A DNA stretch of 64,000 nucleotides from Odobenus rosmarus divergens (GCF_000321225.1 NW_004450287.1:3074384-3138383), one strand, 5' to 3'; positions 35,938 to 47,990 are shown, numbered from the stretch's first letter. Translations and numbers: made by a program. Notes: generated from the letters alone by a model not told the origin.

Positions 35938-36329
35938 TTAAAAATAAATGCTTAAAAAACTTAAAAAAAAATTTTAAAAATGCTTTATGACCATTCTTAA
36001 AAGAGATGTGTTTCATTGTGAACTTTTATCCAAGATTATTTTTTATTGTATCAGTGCAGCCATTTAAATAAAATAAAATTTAAACCATCTGGTAGACAAA
36101 AATGGTATCTTTCCATTTTCTATTAATTAGTATATTACCTTGAGCTCTAAAATTATTACCTTGAATGCAATACAAATTCTTTGTTTCTCTGGGTTGTTAT
36201 AACTGATTGCCCAATGCCTAAAAGCCCTGTAAATGAAGACTTTCTGAATACATAATGGCATCACTTACATTTATGAAAGTAGTTAAGCCAGTCTGTCATT
36301 GTAGGTAAAAATGCTAGAATGTAGCAGTG

Positions 36330-37580
36330 TAAATGCCTGCCACACAGGCATCACACTTCCTGATTTCAAACTATAGTACAAAGTTTTAGTAATTAAAACA
36401 GCATGGCACTGGCATAAAAAAAAAAAAAAGACACATAGACCAGTGGAGCAGATTAGAGAGCCCAGAAATAAATGATTGCATATACAGTCAACTCATATTT
36501 GACAGGGAAGCCAAGAACATTCAGTGGGGAAAGGATAGTCTCTTCAACAAAGGGTGTTGGGAAAACTGGATAACAACATTTGGACCCCTACCTTATACCA
36601 CTCAAAAAATTAACTCATAATGTATTAAAGACTTAAACATAAGACCTGATACCATAAAACTTGAAGGAGAGGTAGGGAAGAAGCTCTTTGATGTTGTTTT
36701 TGTCTTTTTTTTTTTTTTTTTTTTGGTATGACTACAAAAGCACAAGCAACAAAAGCAAAAATCAAAAAGTAAGACTACAAAAACAAAAGTTTCTGCACAG
36801 CAAAAAAAAATCATCAACAAAATGAAAAGGCAACCTATGTATGGCAGAAAATATTTGCCAACCATATATTGGATAAATGATTAATATCCAAAATATAGAA
36901 AGAACTTATGCAACGTAATAATGAAACTGTAAGCAAATAAAAAAATGGTTAGAGGAATTAATAAACATTTTTTTCAAAGAAGACATACACATTGCCAACA
37001 GGTACATGCAAAGATGCTCAGCATAACTAATATCAGGAAAATGAAAATCAAAATCACAATGAGAAATCACCTCTCACCTATTAGAGTGGCATCATCAAGA
37101 AGACAAAAGATAACAAGTGTTGGTGAGGATGTGAAGTAAAGGGAACCCTAGGATACTTTTGGTGAGAATATAAATAATGTAACCATTATGGAAAATGGTA
37201 TTGCATTTCCCCAAAAAATTAAAAATAGAATTACCATATGATCCAGCAATTCCACTTTTGGAATAAGCAACTGAAAACAAAATATCAAAGAAATACCCAC
37301 GCTTCCATGTTATTTGCAACATCATTTACAATAACCTAGATACGGAAACAACTGGCATCTGTCAACGAATAAATGAATAAAGAAGATGTGGTCTATATAT
37401 ACAATGGAATATTATTCAGTCATGAGAAAGAAGCAGATCTTGCCATTTGCAACAACATGGGTGGACCTTGAGGTCTTATGCCAAGTGAGACGTGTCAGAC
37501 AGAGAAAGACAGATGCTGAATGATGTTACTTATAAGTGGAATCTAAAAAAGCTGAACTTGTGAAAACAGAGTAGAATAGT
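36330..37580 (+). mobile_element. Old LINE-1 ORF2 C-terminal half and 3' end
   Basis: The plus strand carries successive ORF2 landmarks: 'aaaacagcatggcactggca', 'gagagcccagaaataaatga', 'cttcaacaaagggtgttggg', 'ccatatgatccagcaattcc' and 'ggaatattattcagtcatga'. The frame is broken by many stops and frameshifts. A t-run at about 36706-36724 interrupts it. The 3' UTR is short and no clean poly-A tail is visible. Age is well above that of the SINEC insertions. Confidence 0.92.
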
Positions 37581-37796
37581 GATTGGAAAACCTCATTTAG
37601 ACTTCTGGTGCCATATTTCTGCATAGCTCTTTCCTCTACTGCATCATACTTCACAAATCAGTCCCCTCATTAGTCTTACTCTCCAAACTTAGTCTTCAAC
37701 TCAGCAAGGCCATGTGCATATGCTCAGACTCCATATATCTACACCACTGACCAGAAAGTGCCTTGGCAGAAATTTGAGACAAATGTGGGGACTTTT

Positions 37797-38106
37797 TTTT
37801 TTTCTTTTAAGATTTATTTATTTTTTCGACAGAGAGAGACACAGCGAGAGAGGGAACACAAGCAGGGGGAGTGGGAGAGGGAGAAGCAGGCTTCCCGCTG
37901 AGCAGGGAGACAGGTACATGCNNNNNNNNNNNNNNNNNNNNNNNNNNNNNNNNNNNNNNNNNNNNNNNNNNAGCAGGGGGAGTGGGAGAGGGAGAAGCAG
38001 GCTTCCCGCTGAGCAGGGAGCCCGATGCGGGGCTCGATCCCAGGACCCCGGGACCATGACCTGAGCTGAAGGCAGACACTTAATGACGGAGCCACCCAGG
38101 CGCCCC
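37797..38106 (-). mobile_element. SINEC split by a 50-N gap, with duplicated middle
   Basis: Both sides of the gap hold the same SINE segment (37862-37910 and about 37972-38021, including 'gaagcaggcttcccgctgag'). The left side then runs into 'acaggtacatgc', which is not SINE sequence. The flanks of the whole feature share only about five bases, unlike neighbouring SINEs. Either two SINEs or an assembly error is likely. Confidence 0.8.
37922..37971. other. Assembly gap (50 N)
   Basis: Exactly 50 N, a common placeholder for a gap of unknown size, within a SINE. Confidence 0.99.
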
Positions 38107-38329
38107 AAGACTTCTGGATATTCTTAAAGGTGCCATAGAAAGGGTACATGTGAATGCATTTTCAAGAAGTTATACAACTTTTAATATTACTAACTCCACT
38201 TAGAATTATGCTTTGTGGCAGGCTTCCATAGGTGCTGAATTATTGGGGTGTTATGAAAGATAATGGGGCCAATATATTTAATTGTAAAGTTCATTTAGTT
38301 CTGGAAAGAAAGGTGTCATTAGAAGAAGA

Positions 38330-38514
38330 GGGGCACCTGGTTGGCTCAGTTGGTCAAGTGTCTGCCTTTGGCTCAAGTCATGATCCCAGAGTCCCAGGAT
38401 TGAGCCTTGCATCGGGCTCCCTGCTCAGCAGGGCATCTGCTTCTCCCTCTGCCCTTCACCCTGCTCATGCTGTCTCTCTCGCTCTCTCTCAAATAAATAA
38501 ATAAAATTTAAAAA
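38330..38514 (+). mobile_element. SINEC
   Basis: Plus-strand copy with gctctctctcaaataaataaataaaattt tail region. Duplication agaagaag on both sides. Confidence 0.94.
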
Positions 38515-38529
38515 AGAAGAAGAAACCGC

Positions 38530-39825
38530 TGCCACCACTGCAACCACCACCCTACTTTTTAAAAAGTAAGCCAAAAAATTATAACTGTACCCTCTGAAAT
38601 GTTTAGGAATGAAATCCGATGGAAGGAAATGTCTTCAGGTTTCATAATAACAGAGAAACCTGAAAGAATAGACATGTTTCTTAGTATTGAGCAATCCTGC
38701 TTATCAAAAGTGAAATTGAAATGGAAATTTCTAAAGACAAAATTTCCTTGGAGAACCACTTCATTAAATTTAGTTATTATTCAAGGTTTGTTTAAGGATA
38801 TTTTAAATATTAGCCAAATTTTGATAACATTTCAGAAATCAGACTAACAAATAGCCCAACTATTCCAGTAATTAAATCACAGCTTGATAAATACTTCCTC
38901 AGTTTAACAACTTTGCTAGAATAGATGCATACTTTAGGTAAAGAAAAATTAAATATAGATGACTGAAGGCCCTTTTATTTTACTGATTTTTGTTTGCTTT
39001 TTAAATTTAATCCATCATAAATGTTCATTTAGACTCCAAGGGCTACTGACAGAAAATCAGCTAGCTGTCAAGCAGAGTTTATGTTACTGAAGCAATGTGA
39101 ATCATTATTATTTTTTTATGTGAGGAAAAAGTAACATAAATGGAAAACAGCTGTCAGGCATAATTCAGTTCATTATTATTTAATGCAATAGAGGTAGAAT
39201 CTTATGAAACATTAATTCCATTAAAAATAGAAGCATAGTCATGGACATTTCTCTCAGTTCCTTATAGCACTAGGGATGCCAACATAAAGCTGTGTGATTG
39301 ACAAGAGATTCTGTGTCACTGATCTTCACCTTGTCACAGAAAGGGTTTCAGAACAGTCATGTCTTTGTGGGCAGTGATGTCAGAAGAGTCTTCCTTTTGT
39401 CTGCAATCCAAACAGAATAATTATTAAAAAGTGCTGGATAAATAATATATCTAAAACCTTTAAGATATTATTATAGATTATTTACAAGATAAATTTCATA
39501 ATCACTTTAAAGAGTATCTGTTTTTCATGGTGGCCTTGACCTGATCTGGTTAACAAAGTAGTTATCCATAACTTAATTTTTTTCCCAAATGAAACAATGG
39601 ATCTCTACTCCCACCAAGGAAAAAGTGATGAGTTCTGATAAAGCTGTAATATTAATACACTCTTCCACTCTACTAGTTCCTTCTTAAGCTGAACAAGTCT
39701 ATTTAAAGCACAATTTTACTTTTTACTCTCTTCTCCAAAATATTTCCATAGCTTTCTGTATTTTTTAATAATTAAAAAATAGTATTATGGCATGTAACAT
39801 AAGATTTTAGAACCTGATTCTTGTC
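38530..39825. other. Repeat-free single-copy sequence
   Basis: No recognised repeat or gene. The overlapping 66- and 82-codon frames at 38559-38847 show no domain. Confidence 0.45.
39030..39240. promoter_or_regulatory. Candidate conserved non-coding element
   Basis: A repeat-free block with E-box-like cagctg words ('aaaacagctgtcagg') and several att/taat clusters. The words 'atcagctagctgtcaagc' and 'acagctgtcaggcataat' are partly similar to each other. Inference from composition only. Confidence 0.3.
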
Positions 39826-39879
39826 TGTTTCTCCAGGTTTATCCAGAACATTTCCATTCTCTACTCTAGTCTGAACTTT

Positions 39880-40494
39880 ATCCTTAATAATTTTCTCACA
39901 TTGTGCTTTCTTGAGCTCAGAATCTTTGCATTAACCCTTCCTCCTCCCCACTCCTTCCAGTTCTAGGACTCACTCAATTTTACTCTCTAAATTTCTCTAA
40001 ATTTCATTCTTCATTTTCATTCTCTAGATTATAATTTCTAAATTAAGTATCATGTACTTCAGGGGGCAATCTCTAAACCCTTCTCTCATGACTAGAATAA
40101 ATTGTCTGTTTTCTTACCTCTGTGTTTTTTCATAACTCTTACCATTTAATTTTTTAATTTTTAATTTTTTTAAAGATTTTATTTATTAATTTTAGAAAGA
40201 GAGTAGGAGCAGGGGGAGGGGTAGAGGAAGAGGGAGAAGAAGACTCCCCTCTCCACCCCGGAACTCTAGGACGATGACCTGAGCAGAAGGCAGACGCTTT
40301 ACAGACTGAGTCATCCAGGTGCCCCAACTCTTACCATTTTAAATTAAACCTGTGTCATGATTCTTTGATTAAAGTTCATCCCTGTTATTATAATCTGAGC
40401 TCCATAGGCCAAGTACAGTGTTGGTTTTGATTCATCTCTTTACTGAATGTCTAGAACACTAGGCATTAGTATTTGTGGAATAAATGAATGAAGG
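39880..40494 (+). mobile_element. L2 LINE relic, interrupted by a SINEC
   Basis: The 3' part reads 'ctgagctccataggccaagt', 'gaatgtctagaacactaggc' and 'ggaataaatgaatgaa', the L2 3' end in plus orientation. The part before the SINE ('cttcagggggcaatctctaa', 'tgactagaataaattgtctg') fits the upstream L2 consensus weakly. Confidence 0.7.
40148..40325 (-). mobile_element. SINEC inside L2
   Basis: Perfect 14-base duplication aactcttaccattt at 40134-40147 and 40326-40339. The body lacks part of the middle ('agactcccctctccacccc' follows directly). Confidence 0.95.
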
Positions 40495-40499
40495 GTTTT

Positions 40500-41920
40500 A
40501 TTACTCCATGAACCACAGATTAGCAGTGGCATAACAGGAAATAGTTTTTAGGCTAACTATATCATCAGTAGAGTTAACACAAATATTTTTGTTTAACCAT
40601 TAGGCAACTCTTTATATGATACATATGGAGGATAAACATATTATTTTGCAAAGAATTTGCCGCTAAGTTTCATTCACTTCATGATTTATTTGTAAAGTTC
40701 CTTATTTGTTTCATACATGTAGGACTCTCTCCCCACTAAGAATCTACTACTTTATCTGCAATTATAGGTACTCTGCAATATTTTTTCACATTCTTAATAT
40801 ATTCTACTTTTTTGGTTATTTTATAGACATGGAGTATATACTTGATTTATTATATTGAAATAGATTTCACATGTCTACATCTTAATATGAAAAAAAAAAA
40901 CCCAGTAAATGCAGTTGAAAAAAAATCACAGATACACATTTGATTATTTATTCTTCCTATAGACAGGAAAAAACAGTTTAGTACATTAAAATCATACTTT
41001 AAATCAGTTATTTCCTCACTGTGGGGACACAGACATATAAACAGTGCATTAAGTCTCCCCTTTTCAAAGATTCTGAAGGTGGTGAGGGGCAGAAGGAAAT
41101 GGTCAGGGAGCACTATTTTCAGGCTGCTACTTAATCTCTGATTTCATTTGTGGTTATGTGTTGGGGAGAAGTATTCATGATAATCAGCAAGCAGCCCTCA
41201 GAGGAACTTAGGAGGTCTGTTTTGAAGGAGTGTGTGATGAGAAAATGGTAGTCATATAATGATAAGGGAAAAGTGATTCTCTATGCTTAAAAAAGAAATT
41301 TTAATGTGAACTATTCATTTTGTGCAGTTATAGGTAAGAGAAGCATAGAAACTAAAACTAAAATCACTATATATATAGAAAATGAGAGTTTTAAATTCAT
41401 TCAAATTAAAATCATATTCCTTTTTTCTTTATTTTATAATCAAATCTGTTTCCACATGAGTTTAGAAATTATAATAATTACAATACTTAAATAATCTATG
41501 TTTTACATAATAAAAACCCTTTTTAAATTTACATAATACTCAAAGTGGCATCTCTATCATAGTAATTTTCTTTCAAGAGCAGAAAGACTATTGTCAGGAA
41601 CATTTTATATTGTAGAAAATGAGAAAATTAAAAGTGGAATTATCTTTTCTTACTTTCAAATTAAACCACCATAGGTATAAAATTGTCAATTGGACAAATA
41701 ACTATATTTTGGGAATTACATTTTAGACCTCATGAATACCTAGTATACTTGAATTGTATTCAATTTGCAGCCACAAAGAAAAAAAACTGTTTTTTTTTCT
41801 TTTGAAAGATAGGATTGTTTTATTTACTCAAAATTATTTAGAGAAAACATATATTTTCCAACTGTCAAAGGTTATTTTTTATATGGTAATTGAATTAGTT
41901 TTGTGACTAGCATATATGTA
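40500..41920. other. AT-rich single-copy sequence
   Basis: No repeat or gene recognised. Confidence 0.45.
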
Positions 41921-41927
41921 TTAGTCA

Positions 41928-42345
41928 AGGTTCTCCAGAGAAACAGACCAATAAGATATATACAAATTAATTAATTATAGGAATTGGCTCACATGATTAT
42001 AGAGGTTGAGAAGACCTCATGATCTGCTTCTATAACTGGACCCCCAGGAAACTTGGTGGTGTAATTCATTCTGAGCTCTAAGGCCAGAGAACTAAGAGCA
42101 CTGATGTCTGAGGATAGGAGAAAATGAATGTCCCAGCTCAGGCTAAGAGAGCAAATTCATATTTCTTCCACCCTTTTGTTCTGTTCAGGCTCCTAACAGA
42201 TTGGATGATGCCCACCCACTTTGGTGAGGGTGATCTTCTTTATCTGGTCTACCAATTCAAATGCTAATCTCTTCCAGAAACCCCTTCAAAGATACACCCA
42301 GAAATAATACTTTACCTGTTATCTAGGCATTTCTTAGCACAGAGA
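41928..42345 (-). mobile_element. Old LTR-like interspersed repeat, family unassigned
   Basis: The sequence follows a common mammalian repeat that I know by its wording: 'attagtcaaggttctccaga', 'gaattggctcacatgattat', 'cagattggatgatgcccacc', 'accaattcaaatgctaatct' and 'acacccagaaataata'. I cannot name the family with confidence. Strand is given relative to an LTR-like reading ending in gactaata. Confidence 0.65.
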
Positions 42346-42945
42346 GACAATTAACCATGACCATATAATACCAGTAAAATAAAATATGTGAGGTAGGAAA
42401 TATCTGCTGGTACTCTTCCTAGATTCTCCATTATAACATTAAATTCCTTCATGGGTATCTAGGCTTGAATTTCAATTTAATTGAACTTAATTGAGAATTC
42501 ATTCAATTCTTACTTGGTTTCTTCTTTTACTCACACCAAACCTACTCTACACAAAGAATTTTCTATCAGTAATTTATTCTTTAATATGTGTTCTCTTCTT
42601 TTGCTTCCTCCTCCTTCTTTAGTTCTAGAAGATGATTTACATACAGTGTCCTAAAATAACTTAGTTGCTTTTTGTTGGTTGAATATAAACGTGGTTCACC
42701 AACAGTTTCACTCAAAAATTAAGCTTCTCTATGAGCAACTTACTCCTGGATGTAAATTTTAAATTATCTGTCTGGGTGTGTTGGACCAGGAGACTTCTGG
42801 ATTTACCCAAATGTGGAGGCACACTTGTCTGGGATCTTAGCATCAAATTATACTGAGTGGTATGTGTGCAATCTCTGTATACACCTATAAATTAGAAGTA
42901 ATGTAACCTTCATTTCACACTCAGGCATTTTTAGTCTATACTCTC
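42345..42945. other. Single-copy sequence
   Basis: No repeat or gene recognised. Confidence 0.4.
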
Positions 42946-42952
42946 TATTCTT

Positions 42953-43400
42953 TTTTTTTAAGTAGACTTTATTTTTTAGAGCAGTTTTAGATTCATAGTA
43001 ATTTTGAGCAGAAAATACAGAGTTCCCATATCTCCTCTACACCCACACATGCAAGTGGCTCCTCAGTTATCAACATCACTTCCTCCCCGCAGAGTGGTAC
43101 TTTTGTTACAATTGATGAACCTACACTGACACATGGCCCAAAGTCCATAATTTACATTAGGGTTCACTCTTGGTGTTGTATACCCTATGAGTTTGGACAA
43201 ATATGTAATGAAATGTACTCACCATTATAGTATGATACAGAGTAGTTTTACTGCCCTCCAATTTTCCTGTACTCTCCCTGTTCCTTTCTCCCTCCTAACC
43301 ACTGGCAACCACTGATCTTTTTACTGTCTCCATAGTGTTGCCTTTTCTAGAATGTCATATAGTTGAAATCGTACATTATGTAACCTTAATTCCTTCTTCA
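42953..43400 (-). mobile_element. Old LINE-1 3' region
   Basis: Plus-strand landmarks 'agtagactttattttttaga', 'gcagttttagattcatagta', 'tttacattagggttcactct' and 'ccactgatctttttactgtc' are the reverse complement of an L1M-type 3' region. The t-run at 42951-42960 marks the tail. Confidence 0.85.
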
Positions 43401-43861
43401 CAAGTACCCGATCCCACATTTTCTGTACATACTGTCCCCTTTCATAATAAGAGATATACACTCAAATCACAGTCACACATAAGAAATTATATAATAAAAT
43501 CATTCTTGAATTTTTCTGTGTCCAGCAAGTTATAGACTCTTCAGTCTTTAGAAGAAAGAAATGCTTCTTCCTGTTTTAACCTATTTAGACATTAATTAAG
43601 CAGACTTCATCATACAAATATTTCTATTTGGACAATAAAAAATTGGTCTTGAGAAGAAGACATTTGGTATAAGGTTATTAACACTTAGGAAATATTCATA
43701 GAGCACATATTAAATGTGTGATTCTGTGATGAGTGGGACAATTTAGTTTTTGCTCATTTTTGGTTTTTGCCTTTTCACAGCTCGCAGAATGTTTCATTTT
43801 TTCTTTTAAAAAATGGGTGAAATAGTTTAAGGGGATTAAGAGTACACTTATCTTTACAAGC

Positions 43862-43970
43862 AATAAGTAGTGTACAGAATTGTTGAATCAGTATATTGTA
43901 CATCTGAAACTAATATAACACTGTATGTTAACTATACTGGAATTAAAACAAAATAAAATAAAATAAAATA
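43862..43970 (+). mobile_element. LINE-1 extreme 3' end
   Basis: 'gtacatctgaaactaatata' and 'acactgtatgttaactatac' followed by 'tggaattaaa' and an (aaaat)n tail. Only about 100 bases of the element are present. Confidence 0.88.
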
Positions 43971-44236
43971 ACCTTGTTTCTAGCACCTTAACTGCAGAAA
44001 ATATATCTATTCTCAGGGTTGCTGTATTCATTAGAAATTAAGTGTAATATTTCATTAGGCTAGGAAAGAAATACATTTTTAACTCTTCAAATGTTTTACC
44101 AAATTTGCATTTTCTGTAGCATCCAGTGTAAAATCGCTTTCCAATAAGACATTTAAAAATCAGATTATCAAAATATGAGGCTTTTATAACTATATGTGAT
44201 ATATAGTCAGTGTTCATCTATTAAAAGGAATATATG

Positions 44237-44458
44237 CGGGAGCGCCAGGGTGGCTCAGTCTGTTAAGTCTCTGACTCTTGATTTTGGGTCAGATCATGAT
44301 CTCAGGAGGTTGTGAGACTGGGACACAAGTTGGGCTCCCTGCTGAGTGTGGAGCCTGCTTAAGATTCTCTCTCTCTCTCTCCCTCTGCCCCTCCCATGCC
44401 CACTTGCACTTACTTTCTTTCTCTCAAAAACACAGAAAATTAAAAAAACTTTTTAAAA
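44237..44458 (+). mobile_element. SINEC, older subfamily
   Basis: Head ggagcgccagggtggctcag and the 'gactcttgattttgggtcag' variant shared with the copy at 7538. Flanks ggaatatatg and gaaatatatg. Confidence 0.93.
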
Positions 44459-44555
44459 GAAATATATGTGAACTGTGTGATAATCAAAAGCTTATGAACA
44501 ATTGGCTTTGAAATGTGATGTTTTACTTAAATTGGTTATTAATTGAAAAGCCTTC

Positions 44556-44665
44556 TGGGGTGCTTGGCTGGCTCAGTCAGTAGAGCATGCAACTCTTGAT
44601 CTCAGGGTCATGAGTTTGAGCCCCATGTTGGGCATAGAGATTACTTCCAAAAAAAGTGAAAAAAC
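44556..44665 (+). mobile_element. Older tRNA-type SINE, short form
   Basis: 'tgcttggctggctcagtcag', 'tagagcatgcaactcttgat' and 'gccccatgttgggcatagag' with a short a-tail. The duplication aaaagccttc on both sides (44546-44555 and 44666-44675) is perfect, so this short form is a complete element, not a truncated SINEC. Confidence 0.9.
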
Positions 44666-44729
44666 AAAAGCCTTCAATAAGTGGCATTAATCACCCACTA
44701 TAGAATTTGCATGTGATATTCAAATTGTT

Positions 44730-45361
44730 TTAAATTCTACTTCAGTCTATAAAATTTTCTAATTTCCTTTGTGATTTCTTCTTTGACCAATGAAATATTT
44801 AGAAATGTTTTTCATAATTTCCAGATGTTGGAGAGGACTTTTTGATTGATTTATTTTTATTGATTCCTGATTTAATTCCATTTTTTTCTTTCTTTTTTTG
44901 TTGATTTTATTTTTGTCTGCAGACATTCTTTGTATGATTTCAGCATATTTAAATTTATTGAGTTTTATTTTGTGGTTTAGCGTATGTTCTGTCCTATAGA
45001 ATGGTCCTATAGAATGGTATGATACAATTAAGAAGAATGTGTATAATGCAGTTTGTTTGAAGTGTTCTATGAATGTCAGTTGATTAAGCTGAATAATAGT
45101 GTTGTTACAGTCTTCTATAGTCTCCTGTTTTTCCATCTAAGTTATTCTATCAGTTAGTGAGTGGAGAAATACATCTCTAACTAATATTGTTGGATTATCT
45201 ATTTCTTTTATGTCTGAGTTTTTGATTGATGAATTTCAAGTCTCTCTTCTCAAATATGGATACATTTATAATTGTTACACCTTTCTGATATCGTGGCTAT
45301 TTTATCATTATGAAATATTTCTTTTTATCATTCGGAATATTTGTCTTAAAGTCTGTTTTGT
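44730..45361 (-). mobile_element. Old LINE-1, endonuclease-coding region
   Basis: Plus-strand wording 'ctaatttcctttgtgatttc', 'ttctttgaccaatgaaatat', 'agaagaatgtgtataatgca' and 'tatcattatgaaatatttct' corresponds to the reverse complement of the ORF2 N-terminal (endonuclease) region of an L1M-type element. The minus-strand frame at 44759-45136 is a relic of it. The sequence ends abruptly at the younger LINE-1. A small tandem duplication (tcctatagaatgg twice) lies at 44992-45017. Confidence 0.8.
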
Positions 45362-45433
45362 AGTTGACCATATAGTTGTGGGCTCATTTCTCGGTTTTCT
45401 ATTTTGTTCCATTGATCTAATGTTCAGTATTTC

Positions 45434-46053
45434 CAAATCAATCAACATGAATACCACATTACTAAAAGAAAGGATAAGAACCACATGATCCTCTCAATAG
45501 ATGCAGAAAAAGCATTTGACAAATTACAGCATTCTTTCATGATTAAAACTCTCTATACTGTAGGTTTAGAGGGAACATACCTCAATAACATAAAAGCCAT
45601 ATATGAAAAGCCCACAGCAAATAATCATTCTCAGTGGGGAAAAACAGAGCTTTTCCTTTAAGGTTGGGAATACGACAGGGATGTCCACTCTTACCACTGT
45701 TGTTCAACGTAGTACTAGAAGGCCTAGCCTCAGCAATCAGACAACAAAAAGAAACAAAAGGCATCCAGATAGTCAACGAAGATCCACTAGTTGCAAATGA
45801 CATGATACTCTATATAGAAAACCCAAAAGACTCCGCCAAAAAATTGCTAGAACTGATACATGAATTCAGTAAAGTCACAGGATACAAAATCAAAGTACTG
45901 AAGTCTGTTGCATTTCTATACACCAATAATGCAGCAGAAAGAGAAATCAAGGAATTGATCCCATTTACAATTACACCAAAAACCATAAGATACTTAGGGA
46001 CAAACCTAACCAAAGAGGTGAAAGACCCGTGCTCTGAAAACTACAAAACATTG
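45434..46053 (+). pseudogene. LINE-1 ORF2 reverse-transcriptase block, inverted
   Basis: On the plus strand the frame at 45634-46053 carries the RT landmarks [12 protein letters not shown] and [12 protein letters not shown]. The active-site box normally read F-A-D-D is V-A-N-D here, so one catalytic aspartate is replaced by asparagine and the enzyme would be inactive. Upstream DNA (45434-45633) encodes the preceding part in another frame. The block is directly continuous, in element coordinates, with the minus-strand block that starts at 46054. That shows it is an inverted piece of the same LINE-1 and not a separate gene. Confidence 0.9.
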
Positions 46054-47990
46054 CAACCCATAAATAAATCCCACTTGATTCTGGCAAATGATTCTTTTAA
46101 TGTACTGTTGGGCATGATTTGCTAGTATTTTGTTGAGAATTTTTGCAGCCATGTTAATGAGGATATTGGCCTGCAGTTCTCTTTTTTAGTGGAGTTTTTA
46201 TCTGGTTTTGGTATTAGGGACTCATAGAATGAGTTTGGAAGCTTTCCTTCCATTTCTAGTTTTTGGAATAGTCTGAGAAGAATATATATTAACTCTTTTA
46301 AATGTTTGGTAGAATTCCCCTCTGAAGCAAACTTTTGTTTGTTGGGAGATTTTTGATTATTGATTCAATTTCTTTGCTGGTTATTGTTCTATTCAAGTTT
46401 TCTATTTTTCTTATTTCAGTTTTGATAGTTATATGTTTCAAGTAATTTATCCATTTCTTCCAGATTGTCCAATTTGTTGTGATACATTTTTTCATAATAT
46501 TCTCTTATAATTGTTTCTATTTGTGTGGTGTTGGTTGTTATTTCTCCTCTCTCATTTGTGATTTTATTTATTTGGGTCTCTTTCTTTTCTTTTTGACAAT
46601 TCTGGCTAGGGGTTTATCAATTTTATTAATTTTTTTCAAAGAACCAGCTCCTGGTTTTCTTGATCTAGTCTACTGGGGTTTTCGTTTGTTTTTTATATCA
46701 TTTATTGTTGCTCCCCTCTCTATTACTTCCTCCATTCTGCTGGCTTTAGACTTCATTTGTTGTTTTATCTTTCTAGCTCCTTTAGGTGTAAGGTTAGGTT
46801 GCTTATTTGATTTTCTTGCTTCTTGAGGCAGGCCTGTATTGCTACATATTTCCTTCTTAGGACCACTTTTGCTGCATCCCAAAGTTTTTGGACAGTTGTG
46901 TTTTTACTTTGATTTGTTTCCATGTATTTTTAAATTTCTTCTTTAATTTCCTGATTGACCCATTCATTCTTTAGTAGGATTTTCTTTTTTTTTTTTTTAA
47001 GATTTTATTTATTTATTTCACAGAGAGACACAGCAAGAGAGGGAACACAAGCAGGGGGAGTGGGAGAGGGAGAAGCAGGCTTCCTGCCGATTAGGGAGCC
47101 CGATGTGGGACTCGATCCCAGGACTCTGGGATCATGACCTGCCACCCAGGTGCCCCAGTAGGATTTTCTTTAACCTCCATTTATTTGTGGTCTTTCCAAA
47201 TTTTTTCTTGTGGTTGCCTTCAAGTTTCATAGTGTTGCAGTCAGAAAATATGCATGGTATGATCTCAATCTTTTTGTCCTTGTTGAAGCCTGGTTTGTGA
47301 CCTAGTATGGAATCTAGTCTGGAGAATGATCTATGTGCACTTGAAAAGAATGTGTTTTCTGCTGTTTTATAATGGAATGTTCTGAATATATCTGTTATGT
47401 CCATCTGGTCCAGTGTGTCATTCAAAGTCATTGTTTCCTTGTTTATTTTCTGTTTAGATGATCTGTCTGGTAAGTGGGTGTTAAAGTCCTCTACTATAAT
47501 TATATTATTATCAATGGGTTCTTTTATGTTTGTTATTAATTGTTTTATATAATTGGCTGTTCCCAAGTTGGGGGCATAAATATTTATAATTGTTAGTTCT
47601 TTTTGTGGGTAGTCCCCTTCGTTATAATATATTGCCCTTCTTCATGGCTTGTTACAGTATGGTTTAAAATATAATTTGTCTGATACAAATATTGCTACTC
47701 CAGGTTTCTTTTGAAGTCCATTTCCATTGGAAATGTTTCTCTATATCCTCACTTTCAATCTGCAGGTGTCAATGTCTAAACTGTATCTCTTGTAGGCAGC
47801 ATATAGATAGGCTTTTTTTTTTTTTACACCATTCTGACAACCTATATCTTTTGATTGGAGCATTTATTTCATTTATATTCAGAGTGGTTATTGATAGATA
47901 ATGTTTTTAATAGATAGATAATCTACAATGATGGATAGTTGTATTTAGTGCCATTTTATTACTTGTTTTGACATTGTTGCTGGAGTTTTT
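46054..47990 (-). pseudogene. LINE-1 ORF2, endonuclease to start of RT, broken
   Basis: The minus-strand frame at 47157-47566 holds the endonuclease core: a DFNTHLPDRSSKQKINKE stretch that keeps the Asp-Phe-Asn-Thr of the active site, then FFSSAHRSFSRLDS and IFSDCNTMKLE. In the family the last motif is S-D-H-N, so the catalytic histidine appears replaced by cysteine. Several frame changes separate this from the region down to 46054. The SINEC at 46988 splits it. It cannot encode a working protein. Confidence 0.88.
46988..47156 (-). mobile_element. SINEC inserted in the young LINE-1
   Basis: Perfect 15-base duplication agtaggattttcttt (46973-46987 and 47157-47171). Compared with its relatives it lacks about 26 bases between 'catgacct' and 'gccacccagg', consistent with slippage between two ctgagcc words. 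It dates after the LINE-1. Confidence 0.96.

Noticed and set aside
45634..46125. 163-codon plus-strand frame with reverse-transcriptase motifs as a gene
   Set aside because: It is an inverted, inactive piece of a LINE-1 ORF2 (active-site aspartate changed), with the neighbouring pieces of the same element on both sides.
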